A program made the translations under genes and the position numbers. Shown here piece after piece: positions 1-5,229 of a DNA stretch of 5,688 nucleotides (positions are counted from its first letter, which is position 1; every line of letters begins with the position of its first letter). Origin of the DNA: Novosphingobium sp. (GTDB lineage Bacteria > Pseudomonadota > Alphaproteobacteria > Sphingomonadales > Sphingomonadaceae); assembly GCA_021299075.1 (NCBI GenBank), contig JAJTFU010000131.1, forward strand, positions 1 to 5,688, written 5' to 3'. A model generated the notes under the pieces. The model did not search any database. It saw nothing but the letters and a program-made list of their open reading frames with translations, and was not told the DNA's origin.

Positions 1-611
1 GCGGCGTGGTCTATCAGGGATCGGAACGTCGGACCGGCTGCCAGTTCAGTTTCACCTGCGATGGCTCGCTGGCCAAGGCGCCCAACCGGATGTTCTGGTA
101 CCGGGCCGAGAACGTCGCCCGCGCCGCGCTGTCGGGCTATGTCGAGCGCACTGTCGGCCTGGCGACGCACTACCACACGATCGCCATCTACCCCTATTGG
201 GCCCCCAGTCTGCGCCACATCATCACCGTCGGCGCGCACCGCTTCTACCGCTTTGGCGGCGCAGCCGGTGAGGCCGGGGCCTTCCGCTTTGCCTATCGCG
301 GCGGTGAGCCCGTGGCGGCGCCCCATGCCCGCAATGCGGCAGCGGACAAGCTGCCCGATACCGCGCTTGATCCGCTGGCCTTGCAGAAGGCCTATGAGGT
401 CGGACTGAAATCGGCCCAGGGCTCCCCGCTGACCCCGGCTGCGGCAACCGGCCTGCAACAGCAGCGCCCCCACGCCGCCCCCAGCTATGCCCCCGAGGTT
501 CAGAACCGCGGCGGCGAGGCGCTCTATCGCGGCGATCGCCTGCCGCAGGACAACGGGATTCGGCCCGAATACCAGAATTCCGGCCGCTGGATCGGCCAAC
601 CGGGCAACTAA
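1..611 (+). CDS. SleB-family cell wall hydrolase, C-terminal part (5' partial)
   Basis: The frame is open to the left edge (first full codon at 3) and stops with TAA at 609-611, so the N-terminus is outside the window; the GTG at 6 is an internal Val, not a start. Counting from that GTG, residues 1-83 read as the C-terminal half of the Hydrolase_2/SleB domain: VYQGSERRTGCQFSFTCDG, then a helical segment, then GLATHYHT, YPYWAPSL and VGAHRFYR. Members of this family cleave cortex or cell wall peptidoglycan; in Gram-negative alphaproteobacteria they are exported, presumably for wall remodelling. Two Cys (12 and 18) could form a periplasmic disulfide. The expected catalytic Glu would lie in the missing part and cannot be checked. 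Residues from about 85 to 201 form a low-complexity tail rich in Pro, Ala, Gln and Asn with no recognised domain. The family call is by recognition of conserved motifs; the physiological role is inference. Confidence 0.85.
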   Translation, partial: GVVYQGSERRTGCQFSFTCDGSLAKAPNRMFWYRAENVARAALSGYVERTVGLATHYHTIAIYPYWAPSLRHIITVGAHRFYRFGGAAGEAGAFRFAYRGGEPVAAPHARNAAADKLPDTALDPLALQKAYEVGLKSAQGSPLTPAAATGLQQQRPHAAPSYAPEVQNRGGEALYRGDRLPQDNGIRPEYQNSGRWIGQPGN

Positions 612-617
612 CCGGAC

Positions 618-631
618 GGCTTGGTTAAGCC
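618..631 (+). other. Short stem-loop after the hydrolase gene
   Basis: GGCTT (618-622), loop GGTT, AAGCC (627-631) form a perfect 5-bp hairpin that begins 7 nt after the stop codon. No T-tract follows, so it is not a convincing intrinsic terminator. It may be a 3'-end stabilising structure or chance. The rest of this 101-nt gap (612-712) holds a 12-bp palindrome at 662-673 and the ribosome binding site of the next gene. Confidence 0.25.
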
Positions 632-712
632 ATAGCAACCATAGTTCCGCACGAAACCTTAGCCGGGCCCGGCCTAGGGTCTGGGCAACGTCGCCATAGA
701 CCAAGGTAAACC

Positions 713-1021
713 ATGACGATCCACTTTGCCGCAGCCCGTTCGCCGCTGGCCGCCCTGGTTGCTCCGGGGCGCCGCAAGGGGCTGATCGGCCGCGCAGCCA
801 ATGACAATGCCGACCTTGGCCACAGCGCTGAACTGCGCGCCGCGCTCAAGCATTTTGCCGAGCACGGCCTGGGCGCCGCCACGGTCGCGCGCCAGAATGC
901 CGAGCAGGCCTTTTTCCGCGGCGACCGCCAGGGTTACCTGCACTGGCTGGGGATCTGCCGCACGCTCGACCGGCGCATGGCGAGCGTGCTGTCCAACCGT
1001 GTCGAAGCAGGAAACGATTGA
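713..1021 (+). CDS. Small hypothetical protein (102 aa) with AANDN motif
   Basis: ATG at 713 is preceded by AAGG (703-706) at a 6-nt spacing, a good ribosome binding site, and the frame ends with TGA at 1019-1021. I do not recognise a named family. The N-terminal 27 residues are basic and hydrophobic (ARSPLAALVAPGRRKGLIGR) but lack a convincing signal peptide. AANDN follows at 28-32, a short motif I associate with small sphingomonad proteins. Residues 38-94 look like two amphipathic helices joined by FFRGDRQGY (68-75 region), with conserved-looking HWLGICRTLDRR at 77-88. No membrane segment is seen, so a soluble cytoplasmic protein is likely. Codon use matches the neighbours, with G/C-rich third positions, which supports real coding. 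It lies between a cell wall hydrolase and a c-di-GMP protein with about 100-nt gaps on both sides, so operon membership is unclear. No function is proposed. Confidence 0.75.
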   Translation: MTIHFAAARSPLAALVAPGRRKGLIGRAANDNADLGHSAELRAALKHFAEHGLGAATVARQNAEQAFFRGDRQGYLHWLGICRTLDRRMASVLSNRVEAGND

Positions 1022-1057
1022 TTTCGGCGCAGGGTAACCACCGCGTTAACCAATCGG

Positions 1058-1106
1058 TGATCTCTCTGCGTTAGGCCGCACAGGTTACGAAGGGAGCGAG
1101 AGATCA
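1058..1106 (+). promoter_or_regulatory. Inverted repeat enclosing the SD of the GGDEF-EAL gene
   Basis: TGATCTCTC (1058-1066) and GAGAGATCA (1098-1106) are perfect 9-bp complements with a 31-nt loop. The loop contains the strong Shine-Dalgarno-like AAGGGAG (1090-1096). The left arm can alternatively pair CTCTCT (1062-1067) with AGGGAG (1091-1096), including one G-U pair, which would hide that site. A small TGCG/CGCA hairpin (1067-1070 with 1077-1080) lies inside the loop, and GTAACC (1034-1039) can pair with GGTTAC (1083-1088). These pairings are seen in the sequence; a role in translational control is inference. The rest of the gap from 1022 holds no gene. Confidence 0.35.
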
Positions 1107-1120
1107 GGCGCTGGCGAACC

Positions 1121-3046
1121 TTGCTGCGGGTGCTTTTCCGAACCAACGCGCTGGACGATCGTGTCCGGCGGACGCTGGTCGATAACCTGTATGCAAATCC
1201 CGGCTCGCTGACCGCCGGTGCCGCCAACGGCATCATCGCCGCCCTGGTTGCGGCCGCCTATGCCGGAAACGGCCTGATCTGGAATGTGGCGCTGCTGCTG
1301 TCCTTCATTGGCGTGACCCGCGTGGTCATGGCGATTGCCCTGCCCCGGTTGAAGGTGCGCGACACCAAACGGCTGGAATTCCTCTACGAACTGGGCGCCT
1401 TCAGCTATACCGCCACGGTCGGGATCTTCACCGCGCTGACCATCTGGCTCAACATTCCGCTGATCGCGCAGATGCTGATGGCCTGTTACGCGATTGGCTA
1501 TGCCGGCGGTATGGCCACGCGTAACGCCGGCCGGCCGCTGATCTCGGTCGCGGGCATGCTGCTGACTTTCACCCCGATCTGCATCGCGCTGTGGCAAAGC
1601 GGCGATACGGCGGCCCGCACCCTCGCCGCCGCGATCGTGATCTGCTTTGCGGGCATGGTCTCGATCTCGCTGCAAATCTTCCGCACTCTTCGCGATTCGA
1701 TCGCTGCGGCAGAAACCAGCGCGCGGCTGGCCGACAAGATGCAGCATCTGGCCCGCACCGACGTGGTCACCGGTCTGCACAACCGTGCCGGCCTCAACCA
1801 CTATCTGGTCGAACACCTCTCGCGCCCGCGCGAGGCGCCTAAACTGGCGCTGTTCTGGTGCGACCTCGACCGCTTCAAGGAAGTCAACGATGTGCTCGGC
1901 CACCAGGTGGGTGACCGGGTGCTGACCGAAGTGGCCCAGCGCCTGCGCAGCCAGGCCAAGGGGGATGCCGTGATCGGCCGCTTCGGCGGCGACGAATTCA
2001 TCATGGCCTGCGATGTCAAGGACCGCCGCGAGGTCGAGACGATTGCCCTCGCCGTCCTGGGCGAGATCACCCGGCCGATGCGGCTGGAGAATGACCGGCT
2101 GGAAATCTCCTGCTCGATGGGCGTGGCCCTGCTGCCGGACGATGGCGAAGATCTGGAAAGCGTGATGCTGGGCGCGGACCTGGCGCTCTACCACGCCAAG
2201 GTCAACGGCCGAAACCAGGTGAGCTTCTATGACAGCTCGATGAGCCGCGACCTGGTGCGCCGGCGCGAGATCGAGGCCGAGCTGCGCGTTGCCGTGCAGC
2301 GGGACGAGCTGTCGATCTTCTTCCAGCCGATCGTCGATCTGGCCACCGGCCGGATCAAGGCGTTCGAGGCGCTGGTGCGCTGGTTCCACCCGGAAAAGGG
2401 CGAACTGCGCCCCGACGAATTCATCCCGGTGGCCGAGGAAACCGGCGCGATTATTACCCTTGGCAACTGGATCACCGCCCAGGCCGCCAAGGCCGCCGCG
2501 ACCTGGCCCGAGGACATCACCGTCGCGGTCAACCTCTCGCCGCTGCAGATCAAGGCCCCGGGCGCCGCGCTGGGCATCCTCAACGCGCTGCGCGAGGCCA
2601 AGCTGCACCCCAGCCGGCTCGAGCTGGAAATCACCGAAACGGTCCTGCTCGACCATTCGCAGCAGACCGAGGACTTTATCGCCGAACTCTCCGCAGCCGG
2701 CGTGCGCTTTGCGCTCGACGATTTCGGGACCGGTTATTCCTCGCTCGGCTATCTCAACAAGTATCCGTTCGGAAAGATCAAGGTCGACCGCAGCTTCGTC
2801 TCGGGCCCGCAGGCCGGCAAGAAGAGCGATGCGATCATCCGCGCCGTCTCCGGCATGGCCTCCACGCTCAACATGGCGATCGTAGCCGAAGGCCTGGAAA
2901 CGGTCGAACAGGTGGAGGCGGTCAAGGCCGCCGGTTGTACCCTGGGCCAGGGCTATTACTTCAGCCGCGCTGTGCCCGATTACTTGGCCGCCATGCTGAT
3001 CGCCCAGGAACGCGAAAAGTTCGAACCGCAGCGCGCGACAGGCTGA
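1121..3046 (+). CDS. Membrane-bound GGDEF-EAL cyclic-di-GMP turnover protein
   Basis: This is a bifunctional-type c-di-GMP enzyme: GGDEF domains condense two GTP to c-di-GMP and EAL domains hydrolyse it to pGpG. Numbered from the TTG at 1121 (641 aa), residues about 28-187 contain roughly six hydrophobic segments (near 30-48, 52-73, 91-109, 112-129, 138-158, 166-187), so it sits in the inner membrane with its catalytic part in the cytoplasm. A linker helix (188-211) leads to the GGDEF domain at about 211-371, with CDLDRFKEVND (247-257; metal Asp248) and intact GGDEF at 289-293. The place of the RxxD inhibitory site reads KGDA, so that site is absent. The EAL domain spans about 385-630: EAL 416-418, Asn471, Glu503, Asp533-Asp534 in DDFGTG, Lys554, Glu590 and Gln610 match the metal and catalytic set of active phosphodiesterases. 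The start is uncertain because no ATG exists near the 5' end: TTG 1121, GTG 1130, or an ATC at 1103 well placed behind AAGGGAG. The signal sensed by the membrane part is unknown. Confidence 0.93.
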   Translation: MLRVLFRTNALDDRVRRTLVDNLYANPGSLTAGAANGIIAALVAAAYAGNGLIWNVALLLSFIGVTRVVMAIALPRLKVRDTKRLEFLYELGAFSYTATVGIFTALTIWLNIPLIAQMLMACYAIGYAGGMATRNAGRPLISVAGMLLTFTPICIALWQSGDTAARTLAAAIVICFAGMVSISLQIFRTLRDSIAAAETSARLADKMQHLARTDVVTGLHNRAGLNHYLVEHLSRPREAPKLALFWCDLDRFKEVNDVLGHQVGDRVLTEVAQRLRSQAKGDAVIGRFGGDEFIMACDVKDRREVETIALAVLGEITRPMRLENDRLEISCSMGVALLPDDGEDLESVMLGADLALYHAKVNGRNQVSFYDSSMSRDLVRRREIEAELRVAVQRDELSIFFQPIVDLATGRIKAFEALVRWFHPEKGELRPDEFIPVAEETGAIITLGNWITAQAAKAAATWPEDITVAVNLSPLQIKAPGAALGILNALREAKLHPSRLELEITETVLLDHSQQTEDFIAELSAAGVRFALDDFGTGYSSLGYLNKYPFGKIKVDRSFVSGPQAGKKSDAIIRAVSGMASTLNMAIVAEGLETVEQVEAVKAAGCTLGQGYYFSRAVPDYLAAMLIAQEREKFEPQRATG

Positions 3047-3078
3047 TCGCCGAGCGTGATCCTGCCGCTACGGCACGG

Positions 3079-3128
3079 GCATTTGCCTAGATAAATGCAA
3101 TTGCGAAGCATTCGCAAAGATATTTGCC
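3079..3128 (+). promoter_or_regulatory. Putative operator/promoter region upstream of mdh
   Basis: An AT-rich island in otherwise GC-rich DNA carries a chain of inverted repeats: GCATTT (3079-3084) with AAATGC (3093-3098); the palindrome GCAATTGC (3097-3104); TTGCGAA (3101-3107), spacer GCA, TTCGCAA (3111-3117); and GCAAA (3114-3118) with TTTGC (3123-3127). ATTTGCC occurs twice in direct orientation, at 3081 and 3122, 41 nt apart or about four helical turns. The 7-3-7 dyad has the geometry of a dimeric repressor site and resembles the TGCGAAT-N-ATTCGCA type of Fur-family site, with a different spacer. A weak promoter candidate follows, TTGCAA (3148-3153), 17 nt, TAGGGC (3171-3176), but no strong -10 is present. 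It lies about 150 nt before mdh, and the regulator is not identified. Confidence 0.4.
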
Positions 3129-3171
3129 GCTGGCACTTTATCCAGCCTTGCAATCACGATTTCACCGGCTT

Positions 3172-3229
3172 AGGGCACCCGCTAACCCGCCGGTTGGCCC
3201 CTCACGCCTTGCGGGATGGTTGGGGCCCT
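3172..3229 (+). promoter_or_regulatory. GC-rich structured leader before mdh
   Basis: If transcription begins in the AT-rich block upstream, this stretch is 5' untranslated RNA. It offers several competing helices: AACC (3184-3187) with GGTT (3192-3195), CCCGC (3186-3190) with GCGGG (3211-3215), GGCCCC (3196-3201) with GGGGCC (3222-3227), and AGGGC (3172-3176) with GCCCT (3225-3229). No recognised riboswitch consensus is seen. In GC-rich DNA such pairings arise easily, so a regulatory role is only a possibility. Confidence 0.2.
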
Positions 3230-3279
3230 GCCGAACGTCTGCCGCTGATCCCGCGAATACGGACAAGGACTTGGCAAAG

Positions 3280-4242
3280 ATGGCTCGCAAGAAGATCGCC
3301 CTTATCGGTGCCGGCATGATCGGTGGCACGCTCGCCCACCTCGCCGCGAAAAAGGAAATGGGCGACATCGTCCTGTTCGACATCGCCGAGGGCATGCCCC
3401 AGGGCAAGGCGCTCGACCTGGCCCAGTGCGGCCCGATTGAAGGCTTTGACGCCAATATCAAGGGCACCAACGACTATGCCGACATCGCCGGCGCCGATGT
3501 GGTGATCGTCACCGCCGGCGTGCCGCGCAAGCCGGGCATGAGCCGCGATGACCTGTTGGGCATCAACCTCGGCGTGATGAAGTCGGTTGGCGAGGGGATC
3601 AAGAACCACGCCCCCGACGCTTTCGTGATCTGCATCACCAACCCGCTCGACGCGATGGTCTGGGCACTGCGCGAATTCTCGGGCCTCCCGGCCAACAAGG
3701 TGGTCGGCATGGCCGGCGTGCTCGACTCGGCCCGCTTCGCCACCTTCCTCGCCTGGGAATTCGGCGTTTCGGTCAAGGACGTGAACGCCTTCGTGCTGGG
3801 CGGCCACGGCGACACCATGGTGCCGGTGCTCGAATATTCGACCATCAGCGGGATTCCCGTCACCGACCTCGTCAAGATGGGCAAGTCGACCAAGGAACGC
3901 CTCGACGCGATCGTCGCCCGCACCCGCTCGGGCGGCGGCGAGATCGTCGGCCTGCTCAAGACCGGCTCGGCCTATTACGCCCCGGCCACCAGCGCCATCG
4001 CCATGGCCGAAGCCTATCTGGGCGACCAGAAGCGCATCCTGCCCTGCGCGGTCCACGTTGACGGCAAGTACGGCCTCGACGGGCTTTATGTCGGCGTGCC
4101 GGTGGTGATCGGCGCGAACGGCGCCGAGGAAGTGATCGAAATCGCCCTCGACGACGAAGCCAAGGCCAATTTCCAGGTCTCGGTCGACGCGGTCAAGGAA
4201 CTGCTGGTCGCCTGCAAGGCGATTGAGCCGTCGCTGGCTTAA
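3280..4242 (+). CDS. mdh: Malate dehydrogenase (NAD-dependent)
   Basis: It oxidises (S)-malate to oxaloacetate with NAD+ in the cytoplasm, the last step of the TCA cycle. The 320-aa product is the usual length for the LDH-like bacterial MDH group. It begins MARKKIALIG, with the Rossmann loop GAGMIGG at 10-16 and Asp34 in LFD as the NAD ribose-binding acid. The substrate loop VPRKPGMSR (81-89) carries Arg83, the residue that specifies oxaloacetate/malate (Gln in lactate dehydrogenases), and Arg89. ITNP with Asn121, Asp149-Arg152 (LDSAR) and the catalytic His176 in GGHGD complete the active site. ATG 3280 is chosen because homology starts exactly there and AAGGA (3265-3269) lies 10 nt upstream. 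The frame stays open to an ATG at 3124, but the extra 52 residues are Pro/Arg-rich and unlike the family. It is the first gene of a probable operon with sucD, 27 nt downstream. Confidence 0.97.
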   Translation: MARKKIALIGAGMIGGTLAHLAAKKEMGDIVLFDIAEGMPQGKALDLAQCGPIEGFDANIKGTNDYADIAGADVVIVTAGVPRKPGMSRDDLLGINLGVMKSVGEGIKNHAPDAFVICITNPLDAMVWALREFSGLPANKVVGMAGVLDSARFATFLAWEFGVSVKDVNAFVLGGHGDTMVPVLEYSTISGIPVTDLVKMGKSTKERLDAIVARTRSGGGEIVGLLKTGSAYYAPATSAIAMAEAYLGDQKRILPCAVHVDGKYGLDGLYVGVPVVIGANGAEEVIEIALDDEAKANFQVSVDAVKELLVACKAIEPSLA

Positions 4243-4269
4243 GAACAACTCCCCGGGAGAGCTAATTCC

Positions 4270-5160
4270 ATGTCGATCCTCATCAACAAGCACACCAAGG
4301 TCATCACCCAGGGGATGACCGGCGCCACCGGTACCTTCCACACCGAACAGGCGCTGGCCTATGGCACGCAGATGGTTGCGGGCGTGACCCCCGGCAAGGG
4401 CGGCACCACCCACATCGGCCTGCCGCAGTATGACACCGTGCATGAAGCCAAGGCCGCGACCGGCGCCACCGCTTCGTGCATCTACGTACCGCCGCCGGGT
4501 GCGGCCGACGCGATCCTGGAAGCGATCGACGCCGAGATGGAACTGATCGTCTGCATCACCGAGGGCATTCCGGTGCTCGACATGGTCAAGGTGAAGCGGG
4601 CCCTTTCGGGCTCCAAGTCGCGCCTGATCGGCCCGAACTGCCCCGGCGTGCTGACCCCGGATGAGTGCAAGATCGGCATCATGCCCGGTTCGATCTTCAA
4701 GAAGGGTTCGGTCGGCGTTGTCAGCCGCTCAGGCACCCTCACCTATGAAGCCGTGTTCCAGACCACCAACATCGGCCTGGGCCAGACCACTGCGGTCGGC
4801 ATCGGCGGTGACCCGGTCAACGGCACCAACTTCATCGACGTGCTGGAACTGTTCCTGGCCGACGACGAGACCAAGTCGATCATCATGATCGGCGAAATCG
4901 GCGGCGATGCCGAAGAACAGGCCGCCCAGTTCCTGATCGACGAAGCCAAGCGCGGCCGCAAGAAGCCGATGGCCGGCTTCATCGCCGGGCGCACTGCGCC
5001 TCCGGGCCGCCGCATGGGCCACGCCGGGGCGATCGTCTCGGGCGGCAAGGGCGATGCGGAAAGCAAGATCGCGGCGATGGAAGCCGCTGGCATCCGCGTC
5101 TCGAACTCGCCCAGCCTGCTCGGTGAAACGCTCGCCGAAGTGCTCAAGGAACTGGCCTGA
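4270..5160 (+). CDS. sucD: Succinyl-CoA ligase (ADP/GDP-forming) alpha subunit
   Basis: SucD with the beta subunit SucC interconverts succinyl-CoA and succinate with substrate-level phosphorylation of ADP or GDP. The 296-aa product is of family length. Seen in order: the CoA-binding loop GMTGATGTFHTEQA (15-28), VTPGKGG (39-45), the CITEGIP segment (95-101), GPNCPG (121-126), SRSGTLTYE (152-160), GEIGGDAEE with Glu209 (208-216), and the phosphorylated histidine His251 in MGHAGAI followed by SGGKGDAESK. All catalytic features are intact. The ATG at 4270 has GGGAG (4255-4259) 10 nt upstream. The SD sits in a small CTCC/GGAG self-complementary patch (4249-4259). It follows mdh by 27 nt and is probably co-transcribed. 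sucC, usually directly upstream of sucD, is not here, so the beta subunit must be encoded elsewhere or the enzyme would lack its nucleotide-binding half. Confidence 0.97.
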   Translation: MSILINKHTKVITQGMTGATGTFHTEQALAYGTQMVAGVTPGKGGTTHIGLPQYDTVHEAKAATGATASCIYVPPPGAADAILEAIDAEMELIVCITEGIPVLDMVKVKRALSGSKSRLIGPNCPGVLTPDECKIGIMPGSIFKKGSVGVVSRSGTLTYEAVFQTTNIGLGQTTAVGIGGDPVNGTNFIDVLELFLADDETKSIIMIGEIGGDAEEQAAQFLIDEAKRGRKKPMAGFIAGRTAPPGRRMGHAGAIVSGGKGDAESKIAAMEAAGIRVSNSPSLLGETLAEVLKELA

Positions 5161-5166
5161 TCCCTA

Positions 5167-5209
5167 GGGGGTTGCGCGGAGGCCCTTGGGCGTCCGGTCT
5201 GCAACCCCT
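5167..5209 (+). other. Long imperfect stem-loop between sucD and sucA
   Basis: GGGGTTGC (5168-5175) pairs perfectly with GCAACCCC (5201-5208), extendable by a G-U pair at 5167/5209. Inside, GGA (5178-5180) pairs with TCC (5193-5195) and, after a G-G mismatch, GCC (5182-5184) with GGC (5189-5191), closing on loop CTTG. The structure starts 6 nt after the sucD stop and ends 20 nt before the sucA start. What follows is C-rich (CCTCCCC), not a T-run, so it is not a standard intrinsic terminator. It may be an attenuating, processing or mRNA-stability element that sets the SucD to SucA ratio. The pairing is seen; the role is inferred. Confidence 0.5.
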
Positions 5210-5229
5210 CCTCCCCAGGATGGACCACC

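Noticed and set aside
6..8. GTG at 6 as the start of the hydrolase gene
   Set aside because: The codon is an internal Val of the conserved VVYQGS stretch, the frame is open to the left edge, and half of the domain would be missing.
1022..1120. c-di-GMP (GEMM) riboswitch, prompted by CACAGGTTACG near 1079
   Set aside because: The other conserved GEMM elements and the two-helix arrangement are not present; the likeness is limited to a few bases.
1085..2656. 523-codon open frame on the - strand opposite the GGDEF-EAL gene
   Set aside because: It is fully antisense to a gene with intact catalytic motifs; the translation is His/Asp/Gln/Arg-rich without recognisable domains, typical of a frame kept open by high GC at third codon positions.
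2289..2885. 198-codon + strand frame inside the EAL domain
   Set aside because: Its product is Ser/Arg/Pro-rich low-complexity sequence in another frame of a clearly coding region.
3124..3279. Upstream extension of Mdh to an ATG at 3124
   Set aside because: The added 52 residues do not match any MDH N-terminus, and they cover the presumed leader; ATG 3280 has its own SD and begins exactly at the conserved ARKKIALIG.
3202..4443. 413-codon open frame on the - strand opposite mdh and sucD
   Set aside because: It is a shadow of mdh and the start of sucD, rich in Gly/His/Asp with no family resemblance, and it crosses two real genes.
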